NCBI GenBank assembly: GCA_024305745.1
Contig: JAHRBS010000009.1
Location: 1,488,001 to 1,552,000 of the forward strand
DNA: 64,000 bases
From: Polyporus tsugae
Lineage: Eukaryota > Basidiomycota > Agaricomycetes > Polyporales > Polyporaceae
Reading direction: 5' to 3'
The notes under the pieces were generated by a model. The model saw only the letters and a program-made list of their open reading frames with translations. It searched no databases and was not told the DNA's origin. Of the stretch, positions 54,389-64,000 are shown in pieces; the first letter of the stretch is position 1, and every line of letters begins with the position of its first letter. A program made the translations under genes and the position numbers.

Positions 54389-56161
54389 TCATGCTGAGAG
54401 AGTCGCAAGCCTCTCCGCCACCCGTGCTCCGTCATCCTCAATGTTCGCCTCGAACGTCCACCGGAACTGCGCCTGCACGTCCTCCCCAATCGCGGCCAGC
54501 CACTCGCGCGGGTATCGCCCCGCCCTGCTGTCCTCTGCGGTAATGCTCTCCCAGCCTGAGCCCGCGCGCCGAAGATGGTATGTCGCCCCGTTCCTTTCCG
54601 AGCCCCGCTGCACACTCTGCGAGAACGGTCGGCGGAGGTCGTCGTAGATCTTGAGCGCAGCGGTGAGGTTCGTGGGCGTGACGGAGGGGTGGGCGAGGAT
54701 GAGGGAGAGCACGAAGCCGTCTTCAAACGCTTGGCCGGCGCCTGCACCAAGGTGCGGGAGCATGGCGTGTGCCTGGAAGTAACCAACGGTAAATGGATCA
54801 GCAGATGCGGAGTGGGGGCGGGGGCGGGGGCGGGGTCGATGTACGGCATCGCCGACGAGCGCGACTCGTCCCTTGACATACGTGGGAAGGTCGGGGACCG
54901 TGTGCATCGCCCAACGGAATAGGTTCTCCACCGCCTAACTTATGATGAACGATTCCAACATTAGTCACTCGCTCTGCAGAGGCAGGATACAATCATGCCT
55001 TGATAGCCGCCAAGGCCCAGGGCTGCCACCCTTCGAACAACTTCGCGACAGCCTCCCCTGTTACGGACTCGACCCACGGGCCATCATACACTCTCCCATG
55101 ACCCGGAGTATCCTTGACAGCGAGTACGTTGACGGATGTTCCGCCGGTCACAGGATACATAACGATGTCCTGCAGGGTGTTTGGTCGATGAACGTCCCAA
55201 AACGCATCGCGACGACCCACGAACACCATGCTTTCCGATCAACTGTGCGATCCAACATTCGTTAGCAAGAATGGTAGATGAGTAGAGGGGGTATAGGCTT
55301 ACGATTTGAGGTGCACGCGTACGCTCCAAGGCGTCCTCTGATAGCGCGCTCGCCGGTGCCAGACCGCGATGCGCGATCTGGCCCGAGAAAACTGGCTCTA
55401 CCATCTCACGCAGTCTCGCAGCTTCCTCGGCTTGACCGCGCGTCTCGGCCTCGTCCGCATACTCCTTGAACATCGTCCGGCGAACTGCGGATCGAACCCC
55501 GTCACTGCCGACGACGAGGTCACAGGTCGCGGTCGTCCCATCCTTGAAGTTGAGCGTGATCGGAGAAGTGGACGAAGTTGCATAGTACGAAGTCAGGCGT
55601 TTCGAGAAGTGGATCCTGTCACCAGCACCGATGTGCTTGGTGAGGATCTGTTGCAGAATCGACCTCTGTAACGTGTGCACTGTGGGAGATCCAGAGTTGG
55701 TTAGGCATGTCTATCCCTGCAGGTAAACCGTACTGACGTTGTTGCAATTGAAACACATCAATGACAGACTCTTCGTCACCCTTACGGAAAGTGAAAGGAG
55801 AACCTGCACCAGACACGTCAGGCAGCGATATGCACATGAAATCGAAAGCAACTTACCAATAGGGGCCTGTGTACCGGTGTTTGTGATAAGTTCGTCCTCG
55901 AGTCCGAGCTCCTTGATGATCGACCAGGTGCGCGGAGACATGCTGATGCCGGCACCGAGCTCGGTGAGCTCATTGGCGGACTCATAGATGTCGAAGTGCA
56001 CGTTTGGCGCGTACTTCTTGAGGCAGAGTCCAAGAACGAGCCCTCCCATCCCACCACCACTGTAAGGATCGTTATCATTCGAATCGCCGTTCGATCGATA
56101 TCTGGATGCACACGTACATGATAGCCAAGCGGAACTTCGAATCGCTGGTTACGAGGGGCAT
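54389..56161 (-). CDS. FAD-dependent monooxygenase M3
   Basis: Eight exons, complement(54389..54772, 54845..54934, 54999..55169, 55225..55242, 55303..55679, 55738..55803, 55857..56059, 56118..56161), give 450 residues. Motifs: IIGGGMGGLVLGLCL, VVGSDGVRSAVRR, LVGDAAHAMLPHLGAGAG. The intron after exon 6 has a GC donor (AAG|GCATGA); unspliced reading would stop two codons later, so splicing there is required. Its exons 3-4 and the introns around them are nearly identical to those of M4, while exon 8 differs more. Expected to be an active flavin hydroxylase. Confidence 0.85.
54814..54835 (+). other. G-quadruplex-type motif in an M3 intron
   Basis: Four runs of 5, 5, 5 and 4 G separated by single C bases lie in the 72-nt intron between exons 7 and 8 of M3, on the strand opposite to the transcript (template strand). 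The RNA would be C-rich. None of the other copies has it. Confidence 0.6.
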
Positions 56162-56536
56162 GGTGTATCAAGATCCGCAGCGATGTACGGCAGTGTCTGT
56201 CGCAGGGCTTGGGAGATGGGTGGGTCGGCTTCACGCGATGGTGGTGTGTTAAGTGAAGGACTGTGAGGAAATTCATCGGCGCCATCGTACTTGACGTGGG
56301 GGCTTGAACCTTGAGCTTCTGTCAGGTTAAGCAAGTACTTATCCCTGTGTGACCGGCGACCGACCCGGTGTACAAGCGTATGCCAGGACAGTCCAACATG
56401 CGAAGAACATAAAATTTCACCATTGCTGTCTTGTGGCACATCTATGTAGCAAATTCGGAGTCAGACAGGGGGAGACTGAAATCCATGGAGATCGCCAAGT
56501 CCTCGAGCTCCTCGCGCTCTCCCGTCCCTCCAGCGA
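56162..56536. other. Intergenic between M3 and M4
   Basis: No gene. It is similar in places to the region upstream of M4 (58317-58560), for example GTGTGACCGGCGAC, as expected after duplication of the whole unit. Confidence 0.5.
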
Positions 56537-58316
56537 TCAGGTTGAGAGCGCCGCAAGCCTCTCCGCCACCCGGGCTCGGTCGTCGTCTATGTTGGCCTCG
56601 AACGTCCACCGCATCTGCGCCTGCACGTCCTCCGCAATGTCACTCAGCCACTCGCGCGGATACCGCCCCGCCCTGCTGTCCTCAGCGGTGATGTTCTCCC
56701 AGCCCGACCCCGCTCGACGCAGGTGGTACGTCTCCCCGTTCCTTTCCGAGCCCCGCTGCACGCTCTGCGAGAACAGCCTGCGGAGGCCGTCGTAGATCTC
56801 GAGTGCCGCGGGGAGGTTCGCGAGCGTGACGGAGGGGTGGGAGAGGATGAGCGAGAGCACGAAGCCGTCTTCGAACGCCTGGCCCGCACCCGCGCCTTGG
56901 TGTGGGAGCATGGCATGTGCCTGCCAGCGGATCGCGGGTGGTAAATGGGTTAAACTCAGGCATGGCGTGGAGGGAAGCGGGAAGCAGGGTCGACGTACCG
57001 CGTCTCCGACGAGTGCGACTCGTCCTTTGACGTACGTGGGCAGGTGGGGAACCGTATGCATCGCCCAGCTGAATGGCTTCTCTACCGCCTATGATGAATG
57101 ATTCCCATGATCAGCCACCTGCTTTGCCGCGGTAGGATGCAAGCCGCGTACCTTGATGGTGTCCAAAGCCCAAGGCTGCCAGCCTTCGAACAGTTTCGCG
57201 ATGGCCTCTCCGGTTATGGGTTCCACCCAGGGGCCATCGTATACTTTATCATGACCAGGAGTATACCTGATGGCTAGTACGTTGACAAATCTTCCGCCGC
57301 CGATGGGGTAAATGACGATGTCCTGCAGCATGTCTCGTCAACGGCCGTGCCAAAAGCGCATACTAACGACCCACGAACGCCGTTCTTTCCGATCAACTGT
57401 CAGGTGAGGTTTTCGTCAACACAGCCGGGCACGTTAGATCAACCAAGAAGACTTACGATCTGAGGTGCACGCGTACGCTCCAAGGCGTCCTCTGATAGCG
57501 CGCTCGCCGGTGCCAGACCGCGATGCGCGATCTGGCCCGAGAAAACTGGCTCTACCATCTCACGCAGTCTCGCAGCTTCCTCGGCTTGGCCATGACTCTC
57601 AGCGTCGTTCGCCAGATCGTTGAACATCGTCCGGCGAACTGCGGATCGAACCCCGTCACTGCCGACGACGAGGTCACAGGTCGCGGTTGTGTCATTCTTG
57701 AAGTTGAGCGTGATCGGAGAAGTGGAAGAAGTTGCACAGTACGAAATCAGGCGTTTCGAGAAGTGGATCCTGTCACCGGCACCGATGTGCTTGGTGAGGA
57801 TCTGCTGCAGAATCGACCGCTGTAACGTGTGCACTGTGGGAGATCCAGAGTTGGTTAGGCATGTCTATCCCTGCAGGTAAACCGTACTGACGTTGTTGCA
57901 ATTGAAACACATCAATGACAGACTCTTCGTCACCCTTACGGTACGTGAGAGCAGAACCTGCACCAGACACGTCAGGCGGCGATGTGCACATGAAATCGAA
58001 AGCAACTTACCAATAGGGGCCTGTGTACCGGTGGTTGTGATGAGTTCATCCCCGAGTCCGAGCTCCTTGATGATCGACCAGGTGCGCGGAGACATGCTGA
58101 TGCCGGCACCGAGCTCGGTGAGCTCAGTGGCGGACTCGTAGATGTCGAAATCTACGTCTGGTGCGTATTTCTTGAGGCAGAGTCCAAGAACGAGGCCGCC
58201 CATCCCACCACCACTGTAAGAATTGCCAGCATTCAAACCGCACGTTCGATCGATATCTGGATGCGTACGTACATGATGGCCACACGGAACTTCGATTCGC
58301 TGTTTGCCAGGGGCAT
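56537..58316 (-). CDS. FAD-dependent monooxygenase M4
   Basis: Eight exons, complement(56537..56920, 56999..57088, 57152..57322, 57379..57396, 57457..57833, 57892..57957, 58011..58213, 58273..58316), give 450 residues, the same length and exon sizes as M3. Motifs: IIGGGMGGLVLGLCL, VVGSDGVRSAVRR, LVGDAAHAMLPHQGAGAG. All introns are GT-AG. It is the closest relative of M3 in the array. Expected to be an active flavin hydroxylase with unknown substrate. Confidence 0.87.
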
Positions 58317-58875
58317 GGTGTATCGGGATAAGCAGCGACGTACTACTGCCACTGTATCTGTCGCAGGCCCTGACGTATGTCCGAGAAGTGTGTCCAAGAG
58401 GTGCGTAGGTGATCGTATCTTCACTCGATGGTGGTGGTGTGTTGAGCGAAGGAACGCTTGGCCCGCAGCCCTGTGAGGAAATCCATTGGCGCTATCGTAC
58501 TCAACGCGCTAGTTTGAACTTTGAAGTTGAAGCTGGGCTAAGGTTCTGATCCTTGTGTGACCGGCGACTGACCCGGTGCGCTGGCGTGCCAGTCCACAAC
58601 AGTCCGAATATTTTACTTGATGTGTCCCTGCGAGCTAGATGAGTATAAAGCGGAACCAGACCATGGCGCGTAGGAATAGCACGACAGTTGGCAAACTCGA
58701 ATGAGGAGCTGGATCAGAGGAGGTACATACTTACTTGAGCGAGTCCACTGCCAGGTCTACTCAGTGCCAGCCCCGGACGAAGAGCATTACATAATTCAGG
58801 CGCTTATTATATGGTTCAATACGACAAACCACACGTATATAACTAGACGGCCGTCAGCTCGTCGCCCCTCGGCGA
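58317..58875. other. Intergenic between M4 and M5
   Basis: No gene. It includes sequence repeated upstream of M3 and M4, and the 3' flank of M5. Confidence 0.45.
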
Positions 58876-60082
58876 TCACGTAGAGAGTCTTGCAAGCATC
58901 TCCGCCAGCCACGCGCGGTCGTCCTCCATCGTCGTCTCGAAGTGCCGCCGCACCTGCGCCCGCACCTCCTCTGCGATCTCGTGGGGGTACCACCCTGCTG
59001 TCCGCCTTGCTCACGTCCTCCCAGCCCGAGTCCGCGCGCCGCAGCTGGTAGGTCATTCCGTTCCAGTACGAGCGCTGCTGCACGCCCTGCGAGAACAGCC
59101 GGCGCACGGCGTCGTAGATCTTGAGTGCCGAGGAGAGGTTCGCGGGCGTGACGGAGGCGTGGGCGAGGATCGTCGCGAGCACGATGCCGTCTTCGAAGTT
59201 CGAACGCTTGGCCGACCCCGGCGCCTTGGTTGGGCAGCATGGCGTGCGCCTACAGATGTGTCACCGGTGGAAAACGGTTAACAGGGATAAGCGCAGAGGG
59301 GAGAAGGGACGGCGTCCCCGATGAGAGCCCCTCGTCCTTTGATGTACGTGGGTAGGTCGGTGACTGTGTGCAACGCCCCGCAGAATGGTGCGGAGACCGC
59401 CTACGACGGGGTATTGACGTGATCAGCGATCGAGCTTGCAGCGGTGTCAGAGAACAGCGTACCTTGATTATGGCCAAAGCCTTGGGGTCCCAGCCCTCGA
59501 ACGGCTTCACTGCCGCCTCTCCGGAGATTGATTCCACCCACGGACCGTCATATACCCTGCCATACCTGGGAGTGTACTTGACAGCGACTGCGTTGATGAA
59601 TTTGCCCCCGGACACAGGGTAGAATGTCATATGCTACAGAAGATACCGTCAATCGACCTCGCAAACGGCATACAGAAAATCGGGTGCTACGCACTGCGTT
59701 CTTTCCCAGTATCTGGTGAGTAAGACATCCGTCAGTAGAAATAACGCGTATATCAGCAATGGAGAACGGATTGCATAAACCGACTACGCTATGGAAACTT
59801 ACGATCTGAGCTGTGGACGCCAAACCTCAATACGCGATCTGGCCAGAGAACACCATCGCGCGCAACCGCGCAGCGTCCTCCGCGTCACCGCGCGACTCGG
59901 CCTCATCTGCAAATTCGTTGAACATCGTGCGGAAAACAGCAGAACGAACGCCGTCGCTGCCGATGATGAGGTCGCAGATCGCGGTCGTCCCGTCCTTGAA
60001 GTTCAGTGTGATGGGGTCTGTCGACGAGGTTTCGGAGTACGATTTCAGGCGTTTCGAGAAGTGGATCCTGTCGCCGGCATCG
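58876..60082 (-). pseudogene. FAD-dependent monooxygenase M5, 5'-truncated and decayed
   Basis: Equivalents of exons 4-8 are present: GDRIHFSKRLKSYSETSSTD, IIGSDGVRSAVFRTMF, ILGKN, YPVSGGKFINAVAVKYTPRY, PTYIKGRGALIGDA and AHAMLPNQGAGVGQAFE, ending AEMLARLST and a TGA at 58876. Exons 1-3 with the FAD-binding GGGMGG are absent; the match stops at 60082. A TGA at 59827-59829 replaces the Arg of AYRGLA. A 7-base insertion near 59196 (TTCGAAGTTCGAA) shifts the frame in exon 8, and a further change near 58980 disrupts the DSRAGRYP block. The exon 7 donor is GTCCCT. Confidence 0.85.
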
Positions 60083-60967
60083 GGGACGCCAGGCGCGTCG
60101 ATCTGTGGTGCGTGGTTCGACAGAGAGGCAGGTGTTTCACCCGTGAGGTCACTTTCGGTGTTCCTGCAGGGGTTTCGAACTCACCCTGAATCCGAAGTTG
60201 AGCCATGGAAACTGGGCAGTGGCCACTAGCTTACACCTCGCAATATCCGTGGTTTCATGCAGCGACTCCATGCCCGACGTACTTGACACGGAGAAAGTGC
60301 TGAAAACTGTTCAAAATTGTATGCGGATGGGAGCTGAAGGCAACTTCTAGGTGATAACTTCAGATTACCCACCTGCAAGAGACTTTGACAAAGCCGACGA
60401 TGCGCTGGTGCGTACCACTCAACCGCCATTCACTCGGCTTATTCGGAGACGTGGCACTAGTATTCGAAGGTTAGGCGGCGAAGCGATCGAGAATCTAGAA
60501 TACTCACCAAGGAAGACGGAAACGTAGATGTGTGCGACTCAGACATGTATGGGAGGGCCGAGTGCGCGGTCCGAAGTCCATCCTCGAAGCTGTGTCGGAC
60601 CCGAGGCAGATGCGCTTCCAGTGTGGGTATGGATATACTTAGGCGTTATGCATTAAGTAGGTACTCGGTCCGACTCAGCCATACACATAGCCATAAGTTA
60701 GTCATTCTCGACTCGGTCCGAGTCGCAACGTACAGTAGCAGTTCCCTCATAGGCGCATTCACGTCGGCGGTTCCGATACGCCGTCGTTGCAGCCCGCAGT
60801 GGGAGCAAATATCTGAGAACAGAAAGCAGAAATTGTGGTGGCATGGACCGTGACAACATACCGAAGACAAGCGAAACAGCAGCAGAAGCAGCACCCGGGT
60901 CACGCACCACCGGTCCCACGCACGCACCACACCGATATCTCCCGGTCCCAGTCCTGAACAGTCCGCG
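60083..60967. other. Intergenic, 880 nt
   Basis: No exon is supported; it lies between the broken 5' end of M5 and the 3' end of the Eos1-like gene. Confidence 0.45.
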
Positions 60968-62575
60968 TCAGCAGCTGAGAAACTCCCTCTTAAGCACCAG
61001 CGCCCACGCCATGACCGCATACACGAGCCCCGCAGGGAGCGCGCACTTCACGCCGACCTGCGCCCAGTCCCAGCGCCTCCGCCCGCGTTTGCGCATGTGC
61101 TCCTCCGCGTCCTCCTGGCCGTGTGGGTGATGCGAGTTGGAGGGGTGCGGAGGGACGGGCACGATGTTGGACGTGACCCAGAGCTGGATGGAGCGGCTGC
61201 AGCACGTCGTGGTGCCGATCGCGGCCCAGCATATCAAAGGGCGGACCTCGTGCGACAGGATGGAGAGGGTGAGGTGCGTCGCGGGCCAGCAGATAGCTGT
61301 GCCGCGGGGATGGCATTAGTTCGCATTAAGGTCGGGGAAAAATACGACGATGAGCGTACCTTGCAGCGCGAGGAGGCGGATGAGGGTGGCTCCTGGAGAG
61401 TAGTACACTCGCCATCGTTTGAGTAGGCCTGTTGTCAGTTGTAGACATTGCCACCCTGTGAGGATCGACTAGTGGAGATGTGAGCCCGGCAGTTGGGGTT
61501 TGGTTGCGGAGATAAGTGTGACGCACCCACAGCACACTCACGGCGAAGTCAACCCGCCACCCACCCAGCCCGTCTGGCGGCCAAATCACATAGGATAGGT
61601 TCCACAACGTCCCAAACACCGCAGGTACGACAGCGAGTAAACGGAATAGCTGAAAGAGAATGGGGACGAGCCACGCAGTTTGCGGCGGCAGCGTGAGTTC
61701 CTGCGATAAGGAGGACCGGGTTATCCGCGCAGTAGGGAGGTTCCTTGGCTGGGAGGGTCCGTTCACCATCGGGGGTGGAGCACGACAGAAAGTGAAGGGT
61801 GACGTACCGAGTCCTCTCCCTCCGTCTCCGTCTCCCCTGCGCACAGCGCGCCGGACGCGGTGGTAATCGGTCGCGACCATCCTTCGTCGAACGGCCTTCC
61901 CTTCCCCTTCCCCTTCCCGAGTAGTCTGTTCCTCAACGTCGCCGCGAGGCTCTCCCCGCGTGATCTTCGGACCATGACGCCATCGTCTGTCTCGGCTCCG
62001 GACGTCTCGTCGTCGTCTGAAGTGGGACCAGCCCTCCGGCGCGAACGTGCATAATCTGAAAACGCCTGGCGAGAATGTGACGAGAGCGGGGGACTGAATG
62101 GCGGGCTGTTGGACAGCGATAGGCGGAGATGGGGTGAAGATGATGCGCGCCTCGCAGGCCCGACGGGGGGCACCTCAGGCGGTGTGAGGGAGTATGGCGG
62201 GGGGCTGCTGCTCGGAGCGCTCATCTTGCCGACAGCGGGGGTGCGGCGAGCTCGCGCGGGGATTTTTCGCGGATTCGGGGAGTCGTTGACGGTGTGTGAG
62301 CGTCGGCGCGGTGTGGTACCCGGAGGATGCGAAAGCGAAGATAGAGGCGAGTTGGGGCTGGTTCGGTGTGCCTGGAGTGGAGTCAATTGAGGTCTGGCGG
62401 TCGAATGGACGCGGGAGGGTGCAGTTGCCCGGGAAGCCGAAGTCGAAGACGACGATGCGCGAAGGAGGGGTGGTGGAGGGGGCAAGTCGGCCGCGGGTAT
62501 TAGCAGTATGTCTACTGGGGGCGTGTAAGGCGGCGGGTCCTGCTGGAATACGTTGTCAGAGAGGAAATTCGACAT
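60968..62575 (-). CDS. Eos1-like membrane protein (N-glycosylation protein family)
   Basis: Exons complement(60968..61296, 61360..61468, 61527..61700, 61808..62575) give 459 residues. Residues 1-256 are Pro/Ser/Arg-rich and disordered (MSNFLSDNVFQQDPPPYTPP, GKGKGKGRPFD). From 257 a membrane domain follows: ELTLPPQTAWLVPILFQLF, VVPAVFGTLWNLSYVIWPP, VSVLWSILTGWQCLQLTTG, LKRWRVYYSPGATLIRLLAL, ICWPATHLTLSIL, ICWAAIGTTTCCSRSIQLWV, and a final helix. The domain layout resembles the fungal Eos1/N-glycosylation protein family of the ER. The third exon starts at TCGATC (61468) because only that acceptor keeps the frame and the LTGWQC block. In yeast Eos1 is linked to N-glycosylation and oxidative-stress tolerance; this is by family resemblance from memory. 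Confidence 0.65.
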
Positions 62576-64000
62576 GGTCGCCTCGGGATCGTGAGCGATC
62601 CGCGCGGAGGAGGAACGATAGAGTAACACTCGACGAGGCTCACCGGTAGGTATATATATGCGCTCGATTATCGTCAATGGTGAAGGAATCGAGGTTGAAG
62701 TCCTTAGGAATTCTAGGGCCGTTCCAGCCCGTTGTCGTCGCGGAGAATGCGCAAGCTGCGATGACGGCAGTCGTGACTCGTGAGCCAGGAGACCCGTCAC
62801 CCTCGTCCTGAGGCGCTGTCAAGGGGATTCGGCTCGACCCTTCTTTTCCTCCTCCCACTCACCCTTCAGTCCACGCCGCCCGCATTTCATCATTGCATTT
62901 CATCATATGTCCTTGCTAGCATGCACCCCCTAGCTTCTTGCATTCTTCTGGCCGAACGCTCAGGGCCGCCGATGAAAATCTAGTTTGCATGGGCAAGACG
63001 TCATGCATTACGGCCGAGGTCGGCGAGGGTGATAGAGAGGATGAAGGAAGAGGGTCGGTAGGTAAGGCCTTCAGACAAACTTTTTCCTACCGCCTCTTCT
63101 TATCCCAAAAGTCATCAGCCGAACCGTTTTCAAGGCGAAGCACCCTGATTGTATGCACGCGACTTATGTGCCCATGGTGCCACCTCCCTTCTGCTGCGTT
63201 ATCTGCAGGCATCTCGCTCCACGTACCGATTCAAGATCAGCGTTGTGGAGACTGCCAGACGTCAAGCTTTAAGGGCCAAGGCGGCCAGATGTTCAAGATG
63301 GGCTGGTTATTTGCCGGATTCCTTGCGAATGGCTCGCAGGGAAGGGACCCTCGGACGTGCTCTACAATGCACCCGGAATATAGTACATGGTGCGTCTCAC
63401 AATCTCTGCTTCCGTCTGGTCGTATCGGATTCGGTATGCGTTTTTTCCATCCTGATTCCTATCATTGTGGGCATTGTTCGATTGCAGCATTGAACGTGCG
63501 TTCTCTGCTTCCCTGATCTATTATATGAGACACAGTGGTCTAACACCAGGGCATGGACTTGTGGGACACCACGTTACATTTTAAATCAATTGTGGCCTCT
63601 GGCCATTTGGGACAAAGGTGCTGCTTTCCGTCTGATGCTTGTCGCATGCTGTTTACGATATCGATGTACCAAGCATATGCATAGGGCTAGCAGCGTGCGT
63701 CGTCCTGACACCGGATTCCGGACTCCCATAAAAAAAGTACCCTTCCCCGGGCTCCCGCGCATACCATCTCGCACCCGTCGCACCCGCGTCGATGTCTATG
63801 GCGTTCTCCCACTCCCGTAACGCGCCATCCCGCTTCATTTGCGTGTCTTTGTCTCCTTGCCAAGACGTAGTGCCTCTTTCCTTGGGGTTTCCCTGCCGCC
63901 GTCCCGCGACCGACGCTAGCCGCGATACGATGCCCACACACGAATTTGACGGGATGATCGAGGACGTCGGTCTTCTCCTCGGGGTCGTCGTACCCCACAA
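62576..64000. other. Right edge, 1.4 kb, no confident gene
   Basis: Most of this stretch shows nothing. On the minus strand the last 90 bases read GYDDPEEKTDVLDHPVKFVC, which looks like real protein and may be the end or an internal exon of a gene that continues past 64000; no stop, splice site or family confirms it. Confidence 0.35.

Noticed and set aside
1..64000. CRISPR arrays, bacterial operons, rRNA, integrases, retrotransposon coding regions
   Set aside because: None was seen. The intron structure shows a eukaryotic genome, and no reverse transcriptase, integrase or transposase motif was found.

Overview
This 64 kb window is nuclear DNA of a filamentous basidiomycete, most likely an agaricomycete such as a wood-decay polypore. 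That placement is inferred from three things. Almost every multi-exon gene has introns of about 45-70 nt with GTRNGT-type donors and CTNAC-like branch sites. The gene families fit: HET-domain protein, F-box families with many exons, cytochrome P450s, Cas1/PMR5-type acyltransferase, salicylate-hydroxylase-like monooxygenases. There are no operons or bacterial signals.

Layout. 1-7.5 kb: the 3' end of an unknown conserved gene, a tRNA-Glu(UUC), a membrane-anchored Cas1/PMR5-like SGNH protein and an F-box-like protein on the minus strand. 8-28 kb: a family of four minus-strand, 12-exon F-box paralogs (copies A-D here). Copies A and B are open from end to end. Copy C has two in-frame stops, and copy D has two frameshifts and a lost splice donor. 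Between A and B lie a decayed P450 (minus) and an intact P450 (plus). 29-41 kb: a disordered 825-residue protein, squalene monooxygenase (ERG1), a HET-domain protein, a MITE-like element and another F-box-like gene. 42-48.4 kb: a zone of partial duplication and decay around one intact membrane protein gene. It holds a GH15 relic, a squalene monooxygenase relic, a truncated copy of the membrane protein and a duplicated flanking block. 48.8-60.1 kb: a tandem array of five minus-strand FAD-dependent monooxygenase genes (M1-M5 here). M1-M4 are open with the same 8-exon structure; M5 is a 5'-truncated pseudogene. A second MITE-like element with the same terminal bases as the first sits between M2 and M3. 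61-62.6 kb: an Eos1-like membrane protein.

How it works together. The window reads as a fast-evolving accessory region in which tandem duplication and gene death run side by side (F-box, monooxygenase, P450, ERG1 and membrane-protein families), set among a few housekeeping-type genes (ERG1, Eos1-like, tRNA). Squalene epoxidase, P450s, several flavin monooxygenases and a Cas1-like acyltransferase would be compatible with triterpenoid or aromatic tailoring chemistry, but no terpene synthase or PKS/NRPS core is present, so a biosynthetic cluster is not demonstrated. Exon boundaries were worked out by hand from reading frame and splice consensus, checked for frame closure and compared between paralogs. 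Functions rest on recognised motifs, not on database searches.
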